The notes below the pieces were generated by a model, which did no database searches, was not told where the DNA came from, and saw only the letters and a list, made by a program, of their open reading frames with translations. DNA of 64,000 bases from Coprinus comatus. Lineage: Eukaryota; Basidiomycota; Agaricomycetes; Agaricales; Agaricaceae. The position numbers and the translations under genes were made by a program. The stretch spans positions 62,001-126,000 of the forward strand of contig JAWPGT010000021.1 in the NCBI GenBank assembly GCA_034638255.1, in the 5' to 3' direction. Positions 11,546-23,112 of the stretch are shown here, in pieces. Position 1 is the stretch's first letter. Each line of letters begins with the position of its first letter.

Positions 11546-13333
11546 CGTGTTTGGTATTCCTGTCACGAGAGAGAGAAGTTGGGGAGATGAAGGAATGGAC
11601 ATCGTATCTTGATGAATAAGAAGGTTTCTAGAGTACATGTCATAGACGACATGTGCCAATGTTTCCATCTGGCCTACACGGCATTGTTGATTATCCGGGG
11701 CGCCAATCCTCCGTCTAGAACGGATGGGGTTAGTATGTGGAAGCCTATTTCCCAACCATCAACTAATCAATTGATTCTTTCATATTTTTAACACAGAGAT
11801 TAAGTACATATAGTTCAAAGTAGTTGACTGTGGTATTATTAAAATAACAATACTTATTACTATTCGATCCTAAGACAACTATGCTATAGAAAAGTTCAAT
11901 ACAATAACAGTAACGTTTGATATATAGCAATTTGTTGAACAAAATACAAAGATACGATACCACTCTCAAAATACCATTCGAAGCATCTCGTTACCCTAGG
12001 ATCATTAGATAAGTGCTACAACCTCTTTCAGTGTGTTAACCGAGATGAATGGAGGAAAAATAAAACAGAACAGAAGTCGCGGTTACTTCCGTGCTGAGTT
12101 TGAATAAAATATTGAGCGGCCGAAGTCCCAGCACATCTCTGATACTGAAAGGAACCTCTATGGACTACTGCTATGTCACTGCAACTCTCTGAGCATTTTG
12201 TTGGAATCACACTACTGGGATGGATTCTAGTATCGGAAGTCAACGACTCGTTACTTAATACTCGACATTGGCGGCAGGCCAAGATTCTGTCATCGGGGGA
12301 TGAATCGAACACCGCAACTGCATGCGGGCAGAGCGTTGAAGTAATGAAGTGTTGAATAACTTGGCAGGAAGGCGGTCACTTGATTATCGTATGTAGGAAC
12401 AGGTAATATCTGTACGCTCACATTTTCCGACAAGGTAGGCAATATGATGCCAACGACTAACAAGCCGATTCTACCGCGCTACTAATACCCCATATACAAT
12501 CCAAGTAGTGAACATATTTAATTACTACTTCTATTCACCACCACTCGAAGTGACCAAATGAATGAAGGTGAGGTGAACCCCATAGCTGGGTTGATATAAT
12601 TGCCGTTTATTAACTGGCCCTGGATAGACAGATTTTAGTAGGGTATAAAGATTGGAACTAATCGAAAGCCACGGTGTCTCTCTCTAGGATCATTATAGAT
12701 TTATGAGCCCGATTTCATCCAAGGTATGTATAAAAATCCTGAATAGTGATTCTGTACTTACAGTTACGGCCATACGCAGGTGACAGACCTAGTGGAACCT
12801 CAGGAGCTCGCATGTTGGTAGTTTATATCCCAGACAATCACCAGTCGCAGTTTGGTAGGATCGTGTATTGTAAGTTGGGATACGATGCGTTCATGTTTCA
12901 CATACCTACGTTCCTGCTCGTCATTCACCCAATCATAGTATGTAGATTATGCAGGACGACCCTTGTGGGTATCTGAATCTCTTAATGATGATAATTCAGG
13001 CTTTTCAGGGCTTTTCCGACCGGAAAACTCCATTATCCTAGTATGTTGATCATATAAACCACACACAATGATTCGATGAGGCTTTACATAGATAGTCTTG
13101 AAGTTTAAGGTATGTAATCTCATTTGTATACTTTTCCTCACCCACTATACTTACTATACCAAACCTAACCGCGCCCATTTTACTAGTATGGGGCGAACCC
13201 CTGCCTGTCGAATACCGAATTATCTACGTCCACAGGAATCAATGCCCTCGGGTATACATACCAAAATAGGACGCCAAGAGAACTACCAAAAATCAAACGG
13301 ATTTTTCAAAATCTCAGAATCAAGGAGCCTGTC
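11546..13333. other. intergenic, no supported gene
   Basis: Short ORFs only. No domain, splice chain or repeat pairing recognised. The right end holds the promoter of the first HsbA-like gene. Confidence 0.5.
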
Positions 13334-13341
13334 TATAAAAG
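13334..13341 (+). promoter_or_regulatory. TATA box of HsbA-like gene A
   Basis: TATAAAAG begins 69 bp before the start codon. Genes C and D have the same element at 62-73 bp. Confidence 0.7.
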
Positions 13342-13402
13342 GACTTCAAGGAGATGGAAACGCTTCACAATAACTTCCACAGATACTATCCGCTGGATAG
13401 CA

Positions 13403-14193
13403 ATGGTTAACTTTCGCTCCGCCAGTGTTATCCTCTTCACCATCATTCTCTCTGGTGCTGCTCTTACTACTTTCATCACTTTCCGCGATGTACCAATAAT
13501 CGCCAGTATTTCTACTGCAACCACTTACGTTGATCAGGACATTACTATCTACCCAGTTGTTGGAGGCAGCCTTAGTAGTGCACTTGTACGTACAAATAAT
13601 ATATCTCCCGTGCATATTCAACATTTATATGATAACAAATTGTTAGGGCATTCACAACTCTCTTCTTACCTTGAAAGATGAGATCGATTACGCCACTACT
13701 GCTATCGTAGTAGGTCGCAACGATTGCCTGGAGTCCGGTATATCAAGGCTGATGCATTTATAGGGTGGAGGTCCAATGCCCAGCGGGCTTGCAAATGATA
13801 TCTTACTTGACCTCATCGATTTTGAGCCCGTCATTGACCATGCCCTCCTTCAGTTTTTCGACAAACTGCCTTCTTTCGATTGTATGCCTATTTTTGCATC
13901 ATTTTCCAAAGTTATTGAACTAATCTTCCTGCTTTATTTGACAGTACTTCCCATTGCTAATGTAAAGCTCCTCATTACAACTGATTTGAGTAACTGGAGA
14001 GCTGCAGAAACTGCCTTTGGGGATGCGCTCATTGCTAATGTTCCAGTACGTTTTTGTGTTTCATCGTATTTGATATCTTCTTAATGTGCGAATACGAAAC
14101 TGACTCCTCCTATAGACTTCATACCAACCTGAAGCGATAGCATATAAAGCTCGCATACTCTCATACTTTGATACTATTGGTATATTCTACTAG
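13403..14193 (+). CDS. HsbA-like secreted cell-surface protein, paralog A
   Basis: Five exons: 13403-13585, 13647-13709, 13764-13881, 13945-14045, 14116-14193; 543 nt, 180 aa, in phase. HsbA (hydrophobic surface-binding protein A) is secreted and in Aspergillus helps recruit enzymes to hydrophobic surfaces. Here the N-terminus is hydrophobic (VILFTIILSGAALTTF), consistent with a signal peptide. The family pattern GG-(S/T)-L-x-x-A-L closes exon 1, HNSLLTLKDEID sits in exon 2, and AYKARILSYFD is near the C-terminus. Exons 2-4 are 63, 118 and 101 nt, exactly as in paralogs C and D. The protein is the most divergent copy and lacks the usual RTPADVL segment after the signal peptide, so function may have drifted. 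Confidence 0.75.
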
Positions 14194-15426
14194 CTTATGG
14201 TGTTAGCTTATAAAATTATACGCTTTACAAGTAGGTAGTATACTGAGAATCTCAGGGTACTAAGGAGCACTATGAACGTACACTCTTACTATACATATAC
14301 CATCGAATCGTACTAGTTTTCTGTACACTGTGAGTCATGAGATGAAAGCTATTCAATACGGTCACCTTCGTCCGGTGATGAAGTACTTGACAGTTCATTG
14401 ACAATTGAAAAAAATACTTGTGGCTTAACTTGAGCACTGCTACGTCAGTAAAAATTCTCATGTAATGCCTGTGTATATATACTATACAATCCAATACCTA
14501 CAGCCATACCTACTAGGTCTGGACAGCCTAGTAGGTTTGGGAATGCCTATGTATGTCTAGTTTTGAATTCAGGCCTGGTAGACCTACTAGGTAACTCATA
14601 TATTACAATAACTACTATGTTTTATCATATATATATATATATTATAATACATGAGATTTGGCTTGAACAATGATAAAAAGGTACCTTCTTCTGGATGCTT
14701 AGTGAGTTTTTCCACGATATTATTTATACACCTATACTATTTGTATTTAAATTGTACGAATTATTAATTTAATATATTACAACAAGTGAGGTTTGAACCT
14801 GCACTCTTGGGAAGTCTACATACAGTACGTAAATGATGCTAATACCACTGAACTACATAAGTAACGTTTTTATTTCATTTTAATTTAATATCATCTTTTC
14901 TGACCTCCATGCTTGTATCTCTATTCTCCCTATTCGACTCCTGACTCCTGAGTCTATTGATGCATTATGATACCTCATATGCTTCTCCAACATCCCCCCA
15001 TTTTAAAAAAGAAGATCCTAGTAATAAACTAAACCAATCATATAACATTCAATGAATACATACACATATCTACACATACCTACACCATACCTACTAGGTA
15101 TTGATGTAGGTATTGGAAATAAGTACTATGGATGAGAAAATCTACTACATGTGGTTCATGCATGGTACACAGCTACTAGCCCTACCGCAGGCATCAAAGC
15201 CACCTAGCATGGATCTTACCAGGCATGTTAAAATCTAGTATATTCCGTAAATACATACCAAAAAATAATAGTTTTCTACAGGTATATGCCATACCTACTA
15301 CGGATTTAAGCTAGCATACATAAACATGTAAAATAAATAGTATGTATTACAGGCCTGTATAGGCCTTTCTTTCGGATTTTTACTGACGTAAGTGCTTTAA
15401 AGTTCAAACCACAGGCGGTAGTGTGT
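14194..15426. other. AT-rich region with decayed repeat sequence
   Basis: No gene. CCTACTAGG-type 10-mers occur at several places (14501-14605, 15080-15095) in both orientations. A C6 tract at 14994-14999 (read on minus as a G-rich tract) abuts a TGTTGG motif, like a polypurine tract against an LTR end, so a very old Copia-type remnant is possible but unproven. Confidence 0.35.
14778..14868 (-). pseudogene. tRNA-like relic or tRNA-derived SINE head
   Basis: On the minus strand a perfect A box TAGTTCAGTGG (14845-14855) is followed about 45 nt on by a B box core GTTCAAACC (14789-14799). The acceptor and D stems do not pair well and the spacing between stems is too long unless an intron is assumed, so this is not a functional tRNA gene. 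Confidence 0.35.
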
Positions 15427-15628
15427 TGTAACCGGTCGTAGGGTTACAAGTGGGTGATATTCTTACACGTAGTCGAACAGCAGCTGATTCTGCACGGTCT
15501 CTGTATTTCAGAGTCGAAAAGGTAAGAATCAAGTACATCGTAACTAGGTCCAACGTCTTATAAAGGGCGTTGGAACTTTCAAAAATTGAAACATAACAGA
15601 TGACGTATTAGGTCATCTACCCGTTACA
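15427..15628 (+). mobile_element. solo LTR, family LTR-1 (copy 1)
   Basis: 202 bp starting TGTAAC and ending GTTACA (6-bp terminal inverted repeat), flanked by a perfect 5-bp target duplication TGTGT (15422-15426 and 15629-15633). A second copy in the opposite orientation lies at 31549-31764. A TATA box sits in the loop of a hairpin (15550-15573). With no internal sequence, this is an LTR-LTR recombination remnant of a retrotransposon. Confidence 0.93.
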
Positions 15629-15738
15629 TGTGTGAATATTGTTGGGACGACATACGTAAACTTAGATCACTTGACAAGTTCGACTTTGTCGGGACCAACC
15701 TCATACAACCGTCCTTTGCACCTAGTAACTAATTCAAG

Positions 15739-17316
15739 ATGGATGTAAGTACAGCCTAGTTTTTACTCAGAGGTTTTCTGACCTGTCCCTTAGATTAAGC
15801 TCACAATTCCATTTGAATGGCCTGTTGACAATACAGAATCAGATGACGAGCAATGGAGAAAATACACAAAAAGAGCCGAATTTTGGGACTCCCCTACAAC
15901 ATTTGACTGGTTCAAGGCTTGAGGTTACACTCCATACAAGAGATTTGGAATCGAGGAAGACTACCAATACCCTAACCAGTACATGCCGCTCATAATCGAC
16001 AATGACAATGATGTGAAAGGGAATTATCCGTATGCACACCATAACACCACTTCCTTCGCCGAGATAAATAGAGAAGCATCGTGCACGCCAGCAATATTCT
16101 TTTTTTTTTGTTCGAATACTCATCATCCATTAGGGAAAGCTGGCATTCGCCCAAGATACCCATGGTCGCCATGTAGTCATAAAATTGGTTCTCAATGTCT
16201 CGAACGAGTTTCGGATCATGAAAATTCTTCAGCAAGAAAGTCCGGAAACCTTCGAACAGAACAGTATGCTCCCCATCCTCGACATCGTCACTATTGACTC
16301 ACGCTTTAGCTTCGCAGTTATGACAAGGTAAGATCTCGAAATTGATCATTATATCATTTTTTGATGTATAGGAAGATGAGGAGGTATGATTTTGATCCCG
16401 GATCCATGGTATGTAGTGGGAGTATTAGAAATTATGCGCTCTCTGCCCAAGGTTCGTCAAGAATGACCTGTTTACTACTGCAGATGATGAATTCCTTACA
16501 CAACTTTGATTCAGGGTTTATGTTTCCTTCATTCCAAAAACATACTGCATCGCGTTTGTAGCCCTTTAATTCGTAGCTGGAAGATAATCTGATGCAATAG
16601 TTTTCTTACAGGACATTCCTGAGAAGAATTTCCTTTCACAAGTTCAGGATACGACTTGTCAAATTACACAAGACAAGATCTTCGAAAAGCTGGTGATCTT
16701 CGTTATGCAATAATGGATTTTGACATTTCCATGATAATTTCACCAGAGATAGACAGAGCAACGTTCAGATTTCCCTACTGGAAGATATGGGAAGGATTGT
16801 TTCCTCGACCACCCGATGTCAGTTGTGGTCAGCCGGATTATGATCCATTCGCCTTTGATGTTGGTTGCTTAGGAATAATCTTCTGTGAATGGTGTCAGGT
16901 ATGTACCATCCTCACGTTGCCTACCACAACCGACCAAAATGACAATTTATCTAGTATCATTGTAAAGATATATCATTTCTTGCCCCCTTCCTTGACCGCA
17001 TGACCACCCGACATCCTTCTCGCCGATTTACTGCACAAGAGCCTCTTGATTTTCTCAATGCAAGAGTTTCAGAACTTAATAGCGGCAAACTATATGCGTA
17101 CTACAAGAGACTCAGCTCTTGGGAGGGAAAATTATGAGCGTTATAATCGTTGGAAAGGCATCCCGGATTCCTTTGTGCGCGATTGGGCAGACTACCGTGA
17201 ACCACCCATTCCCCTATGGTTGGATTCATGTGCTGGTTATGTTCATTTGATATACTTGGGCGTCTTATATCATACCAATTGGCATGCGCAAAAAATATTC
17301 CGTGACTTGATTTGAT
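15739..17316 (+). pseudogene. decayed protein kinase-like gene (basidiomycete family)
   Basis: Kinase subdomains are recognisable across several exons: HVVIKLV (lysine region), GLCFLHSKNILHR spliced to DIPEKNFL (HRD catalytic loop; splice between 16552 and 16612), YAIMDFDIS (DFG replaced by DFD), YDPFAFDVGCLG, FLDRMTTRHPSRRFTAQE, then WKGIPDSFVRDW and YREPPIP at the C-terminus. Start ATGGAT is spliced after 6 nt (15739-15744, intron to 15793). Breaks: an in-frame TGA at 15920-15922 (expected CGA), a reading-frame slip after KNFLSQ near 16641, and another between SSWEGK and ENYERYNRW near 17125. I cannot bridge these with GT-AG introns, so I call it a pseudogene. The start lies just right of the solo LTR. 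Confidence 0.65.
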
Positions 17317-18062
17317 AAATCTGGCTATACAACAATATTGGACATTGGCATCACATCAATTAATAGTAGGTTTAGATGCCGCAGGCTAGTCACGGATAAG
17401 TTTCTCCTGTAGGCGATCACGGGGACTTCCAGTGCACTACAATCTTGGCTAGGAGAGCCTACTCCACTTTGTACCATACCATAGACGTGTTTGTGACGTG
17501 CGTTGTACCCCAAGACACTGTTTGTATTAGTCTCTGTGTGGGAAATTATACTCCAGAAAAACTCACCGTACTAGCCGCTGGAGTGCTGGAAATAAACAAA
17601 GGAGTGGTGTTTGTTGCCTTGATGTAGCGTATCATCGCTTTGTCGTATATAAAGACCAAATTGCCTGTCTACACCAAGGCCAGTTAGAAATTAAACCTTT
17701 TCTAAGTCATCATGGTAGTTACAACTTGACGTACAGAATAGTAATCTTCTTTCGGGGGAGTTCTAGATCTAGCACCGAGCCAATTGTGAGGAAAGGTGTG
17801 CAAATCGTGATTTGATGGGGATGTGTTCTGCAACTCCTGGCCATGATAATAGGCATTTTTGTTGTCCTCAATGAGGCAGTAGGATAGGTATCACAGGCAA
17901 CGCCCAACCCAGAAAGATAACCTTAATGGTGATCTAACATATTTCCAGTTGTCCCTTTAAGTTTCACCAGCTGACCATCCGATAAACGATTTTATTGGAC
18001 AGTTGGGAAAATTACGATGGTCAGAAACTTGACAGCTCTTGCGTTGGATTCCAGACCTACGG
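17317..18062. other. intergenic, duplicated promoter region at right end
   Basis: About 17918-18000 resembles 19538-19640 upstream of paralog C (shared GATAACCTTAA, GATCTAA and ATTGGACA blocks in the same order), showing that paralogs B and C were duplicated with their promoters. Otherwise empty. Confidence 0.55.
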
Positions 18063-18102
18063 TATAAAGGATAAGAACTTCAACTTTCTTTACTGGAAAA
18101 GA

Positions 18103-18986
18103 ATACTCAAATTCTATTCTACAAGTGCTGTCCTTCCCAACGGTGTCTCTCGTACTATGGCAGCAACCATTCCTAACATCGTTCAGCGTACTGCAGCAGA
18201 CGTTTTAGCTGCGGTGGTTGATATTTCCAATGCAATCACCAATCTTGATACTATCATCACTGCATATCCACTTACTGGAGGTACCCTTGCCAATGCACTT
18301 GTACGTACTTTTCTCTTTCTCTTCTTATCCTTCCGAGCTGGACTTTTACTTCACCTAATATATACTAAATCTTGATTTACTTTAGGACCTTCATAATGCT
18401 GCTGTTGCTTTGAACAATTTGATCATTGCTGCCACTACCATTGTTATTGTACGTCCCATTCCCATGGACCCGGACTCTCAAAAAGAAAATGAACTAACGA
18501 TACTTTGCATCAATAGAAAAATGGTCCTCTTTCTAGCCCAGATGTATATAACATCTTAGCTATCCTTCTTGATATTGAACTTACTCTACTATTCATCATC
18601 TTCTTTCTAAAATTGTACATAAAAGGCTTGCTTTTCTTGGTACGTACTATATTTTGCTCCGATATGACTATTGACAACAAATTCTGTTTACCTTCACTGG
18701 TTTTTTCTTTATTATTGGTTGATGAGCTCTGCCAATTGGAGGCCTACCTGCATTAATTCGTAATGATTTAATCAACTTGAGAGCTTCTACATCCGATTTC
18801 CTTGATGCCCTCATTGATGCTTTCCCTGTGCGTATTTTTCCTTCATTTGTTTTTTTGGTGAAACTGATTCTCAAATGTATGGTCTCTTTGGCTTGCTATA
18901 AAAAGGCTCCGCTTAAGACCGATTTAATAGCCTACAAGGCTCGCATATTAGCTTCTTTCGATGCTGCTATTGCTTCTTATCCATGA
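18103..18986 (+). pseudogene. HsbA-like paralog B, probably inactivated
   Basis: Five-exon layout as in its neighbours: 18103-18300, 18386-18448 (63 nt), 18517-18639, 18727-18827 (101 nt), 18906-18986. Aligned to paralog C (starts ATGCTCAAA), the start codon here reads ATACTCAAA at 18103. The next in-frame ATG (18157) would lose the signal peptide. Exon 3 is 123 nt instead of 118, a net frameshift, and the family sequence reappears in the shifted frame (KIVHKRLAF). The acceptors before exons 4 and 5 are poor (GATGAG, AAAAAG). HsbA pattern is clear elsewhere: TAADVLAAVVDIS, ITNLDTIITAYPLTGGTLA, PALIRNDLINLRAST, AYKARILASFDAAIASYP. A TATA-like TATAAAGG lies at 18063. Confidence 0.7.
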
Positions 18987-19734
18987 TCAAATAGCATGTT
19001 GGTCACCGCATTCAATTCAACGTACATTGCAGATGGATGTTCAAGAATGTTGTAATAAGTTTGATTTTGAATGAGTGATGGTAACGGTAACAGGCTGTAT
19101 AACATCGACATACGTGTTTTAATTGAGCAACATTAAGTTTTGAACCTATTCGCAAGTCTCCTTGAGACTAAGTGTCGAACGAATCATTACATCTAAACGA
19201 CAACAAGCTTGCTATACTTGTATGTACAGTCATTACGATCCCTACAAGTTCGGATGAAAAGACTGGTTATTTTTATTCCTATAGTGACATCAATGTGCCA
19301 GCCTTCTTACCCAAAATATAACTTGATTCATGTTCAAAATGACGTTTGATGTCAAACGGTCAACTTCGCGTCAAGAGTCAACGAGAAGTTTGGCTTAGTT
19401 TCCCAGTATGTGGACATGTGACAAAGAACTTGACAGTTGAAGCTGAAGTTGACATGGTCATTTGATATGTAATAGACCGCAGTTATTTATAGGTATGTAA
19501 TTCAATGCTTCAAATGTAGTAATTGCCTAAGCTGGAACGATAACCTTAACAGCGATCTAATCCATTTGTTACTTTTAAAACTTACCAGGTGACCTAGGGT
19601 ATTTCTCATAAACAAACACATTTCATTGGACAATGTGATAAATCACAGTCAAGAGGAATGGTCAGAGGACAATAGCAACACTTGATATAACTGATGTGTG
19701 TCGGTTCTAATCAGACCTTTAAGAAGAACATGGG
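18987..19734. other. intergenic, promoter of HsbA-like gene C at right end
   Basis: About 19538-19640 is the duplicated promoter block shared with paralog B. Nothing else recognised. Confidence 0.5.
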
Positions 19735-19742
19735 TATAAAAA
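19735..19742 (+). promoter_or_regulatory. TATA box of HsbA-like gene C
   Basis: TATAAAAA begins 73 bp before the start codon, matching its position in paralogs A and D. Confidence 0.7.
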
Positions 19743-19807
19743 GATATAAGAACTCGCTTTCCGAGGTTTCTCTCAACAACCCAAAACACTGTTGAAACTT
19801 GAAAAAA

Positions 19808-20755
19808 ATGCTCAAAATATACTCTACCACCGCTATCCTTCTACAAACTGTTTCTAGTACTCTAGCAACAGCTACTCCGGGTTCAAGCAATTGCAACACC
19901 TTTCAACTTCGTACTCCAGCTGAAGTTTTAGCTGCGGTTAATGATATTGCCACTTCGATCACTAATCTTGATACTATTGTTACTGCATATCCGCTTACTG
20001 GAGGTACCCTTGCTAATGCACTTGTATGTTTAACTATTTTTTCTTTTTCTTTTCAAAAAAAAGTTCTTCTACTTATGGTTATATATGATTATGGATATGT
20101 AGGCAATCCATAATGCTGCGCTGGGTTTAATTAATTTACTTAATGCTGCTATCATTACTGTTAACGTACGTCCCGAACCTTATTCTCAATGACTCATGAG
20201 CCATTCTCTCGATCATTGCCAATTGGACTCGAGTTGTTGATGTCGTTGTATTGAGGTGATGATAGTTACTAATTACATGTATAAACAGAATACCGGTCCT
20301 CTTGTTAGCCCAGATGCAGATAGTATTTTCGCTGTCTTGCTTGCTATTGAACCTACAATCACTCATGTCCTTAATGAAATCGTTAACAAAAGACCTGCTT
20401 TTTCCGGTACGTTCATCATTAATTAACATTTATCCCAAAAACCAATTTCATAACTCGTGATTTGTATTTTGTAGCTTTACCTATTGGTGGTATACCAGCT
20501 TTAATCCGTAATGATTTAATCAATTTGAGAACTGCTACATCTAATTTTCTTGATGCTCTTATTGCTAATTTCGCTGTAAGTTTAAAGTCACTGCACCCCA
20601 AGTGTTAAAGTTATATTGGATTTCTAATGGTTTTTGTTTTGTTTTGTTATCATCATATTATATATATGATATAGGCTTCACTCGTACCAGCTTTGGTAGA
20701 TTATAAATCGCGTGTGTTGGGATGGGTGGATCTTGCTATTATTGCTTATCCTTGA
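19808..20755 (+). CDS. HsbA-like secreted cell-surface protein, paralog C
   Basis: Five exons: 19808-20023, 20103-20165, 20289-20406, 20475-20575, 20675-20755; 579 nt, 192 aa, in phase. It has a signal-peptide-like N-terminus (MLKIYSTTAILLQTVSSTLA), then RTPAEVLAAVNDIATSITNL, AYPLTGGTLANAL, SPDADSIFAVLLAIEPT, IGGIPALIRNDLINLRTAT and AYP at the end: the HsbA helical domain. Relative to paralog D it carries an extra segment with two cysteines (SSNCNTFQ, only one certain). Part of a local HsbA cluster (A, B, C at 13-21 kb, D at 29 kb). It is likely secreted and surface-bound. The role in hydrophobic surface attachment is inferred from the Aspergillus family member. Confidence 0.88.
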
Positions 20756-22372
20756 TTATGAATTATTATTATTATTATATATCTGTATGATGGTGTATTA
20801 AAAGTTGAGAATGTGAAATGTGGCAGTGGTACGTAGTACTAAAAAGCGAAGAAAGAAATATCAAACACGAAAAATACTTATATATATATATGTCAAGGCA
20901 ACAGTATACTCTCCCCCAACAATCAATATTAATCACTGTGAAAGAATAACAATCAGACCCAGGGTCTATCGTTGAGAGAGTTGTTTTTTTAGTGATTTCA
21001 ATCGACTGGTAGTGCTTAACTACTGAGATTCCAATGATAGCATTGACAATGATAAGAAAAGCTCATATGAGAATAAAATTGAGACAGCAGTAGCGTTGTT
21101 AATCAACCTTGTGATGCTATGATATGATGTTAGTAGTTAGTGTTACTGTAGTAAGGAGCTGACTCTCCCTACACAAGTACAAGGTTCCAGGGTAACGGAC
21201 AAATGTTGTAAGTTCACCCAGTGTTCTGCCCAGTGTTCTGCATTTTATATTTGATAGAAAGAAAAAAAAAAGGTTTGATGGGATATATCATATTGATATC
21301 TGATTAAATATTCGGAAGTCTGGAATCCCTGGTAAGTAGTGAAGTTCCAAGTGCTTAGCGCTCAGTACTCAGCAAACGTATATTGGAAATGCTACTTGTT
21401 CATTTTTTTTTTTTGAAGGTGATGAGAGCTTAGAGGACTCGGGGAGTAACGACTTGGGAGGACGAAACGAGATAAATTGATGGCTGTTGAAATGAACGTG
21501 CGATGAATTATTATTCTAATTTTGTAGTAATTATCGTCCTGCGTCAGTGTCAGGCAATGTCTTGCTGATCACGCTCAGGCTGGATGGAAGTTTTGGAACT
21601 CTCTCTCTCTCTCTTAGTACCAGCACTAAATAGACCGGGAAACTGGATCTTGTGTAGCTGTTTAATTTAACTCTTCATTCCGGCTTCGTTCCCTCGTAAA
21701 CTTGGTAAAAGCACATTCTAACCCTCTTTTTTTAAGTTAGAATGTTCTTTCCATTTAATTAGTGTTACCCCTCTCTGATCTGAGATTCCCTATTGTAGTC
21801 TTTTATTCAGCATTGCCGAGCCTTGTACACTTGGTATATACTATATATGTAGCACATGGGTTTTAATGTACATTTTGCATTCTTGCATACCAATTGAACT
21901 GCCAGGTGACCTTTTCAGATCTCAGGCCTCAGGTTGGATATGATATGGATCCATACATTCTACGTATGTATGTACTTGTGATAAATTAAAATTAAAAAAT
22001 TGAACGTGTTAATGCCATTCATGTTAAGCGCCTACCGATGATCGTGGGTGGTATTAATTGCTCTTAACAAAAGTATATACATAAGTAGTAAGTATTGAAA
22101 TAAAACACAAACATTCACATCTTTTTTTGTTATAAGAAAACAGTACAACTGTTCAAATTTTACAAACGTTTCAAACACTCGTAAAAACACAAGTACATAT
22201 TCAGAAATATTTCTCTTTAAAGTATCGAACATTGAGAAAAAAAAAAGCCAAAAGGAAAGAACGACTGTGAGAAAACAAACAGGGGTATGTAGGTATACAG
22301 AAAGAACAAAGAAACGTCTGAGCGTTCCGGGGTTTCGGGCCCTGCCCAAAGGGACGATACCAATAAAACGAA
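20756..22372. other. intergenic, microsatellites only
   Basis: Contains ATT, TA and CT short tandem runs (about 20765, 20880, 21603) and T/A tracts. No gene or element recognised. Confidence 0.55.
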
Positions 22373-23031
22373 TCAAAGCATGAAAGTACCGAATATGAAT
22401 GAAAGTAAAGTGATGAAAAGACCGTTGATGCTAAAATTTGGTATGGCAGCACCAAATGGAGTAGGAGGAGCGAATTGGGTACTGAATACTACAACCGTTT
22501 CAGCAGCTTGGGTAGTCCTTGGAGTAGAAGTCGTGGGAACAACGGGTGTCGTGGTGGAGGAAGTGGAGATGGAAGTGGTGGTGGAAGTTGTGGGAAGGAT
22601 GGCAGTTGTTGAGGAAGAAGTAGTGGGTAAGGAGATTGTTGTGGAGAGAGTAGTAGATGGAGATTCGGTTGTAATGGGAGGGTTACCGATTGTAAGAGAG
22701 GTGGTTGTGATGGGGTTGGTAGGGAGAACGGTTGTGGTAGAGGACGAGGGTATATTTGCACAGAACTGAGAGATGATGGCATTAGAAGTGGAGAATTCGT
22801 CTATTCCACGACATTGACGACGAAGACAAAGACGGATGTCTGGTAGACCTGGACAGATGCAGTCTGGAGTAGCGCTAAGGAGAGTTAGAGAGGTAAGAGA
22901 GGATGTGAGAGGACATACAGGACACAGCCTCTGACTGTAGCTGTTAGGCCTACACAGGAAGAGCCACAGAGAGGCAGCTGCTGGAGCTGGGCAGATGCGA
23001 GGATGGGGAGGGCGAGGATGAGGAAGAACAT
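22373..23031 (-). CDS. CFEM-domain, GPI-anchored cell-surface protein
   Basis: Two exons, 22919-23031 and 22373-22874, intron 45 bp (donor GTATGT, branch CTCTAAC, acceptor TTAG); 615 nt, 204 aa. Signal peptide MFFLILALPILASAQ is followed by a CFEM domain with eight cysteines in family order: LPLCGSSC, RGC, then TPDCIC (the exon junction falls between these), LCLRRQC and SQFC. A long Ser/Thr/Pro-rich stalk (residues about 85-165) follows, then a hydrophobic tail GLFITLLSFIFGTFML, typical of GPI attachment. CFEM proteins are fungal-specific surface proteins; roles in haem/iron uptake or host contact are known for some. The Asp residue (D of PDC) used in haem binding by Candida members is present. 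Shares an 81-bp divergent promoter with the G-alpha gene. Confidence 0.9.
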
Positions 23032-23112
23032 TTAATTAGACCAAATGGGGAGTGTGACGGTTTGGAATAAGGAGTGTGACATTGTGGGCTGTTGTAGTCT
23101 ACCGGAACCACG
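23032..23112. promoter_or_regulatory. 81-bp bidirectional promoter between CFEM and G-alpha genes
   Basis: The start codons of the two divergent genes are only 81 bp apart, so both 5' UTRs and core promoters must share this interval or extend into each other's transcript. Confidence 0.6.

Noticed and set aside
11207..11755. 182-codon minus-strand ORF as a single-exon gene
   Set aside because: It reads through introns of the DUF6533 gene; splicing at GTACGT, GTAAGT and GTACGT restores the family sequence.
14501..15095. CCTACTAGG repeats as a possible CRISPR-like array
   Set aside because: Irregular spacing, mixed orientation and eukaryotic context; more likely decayed repeat DNA.
22380..22769. 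129-codon Val/Glu-rich plus-strand ORF
   Set aside because: Antisense shadow of the Thr/Ser-rich stalk of the CFEM protein.
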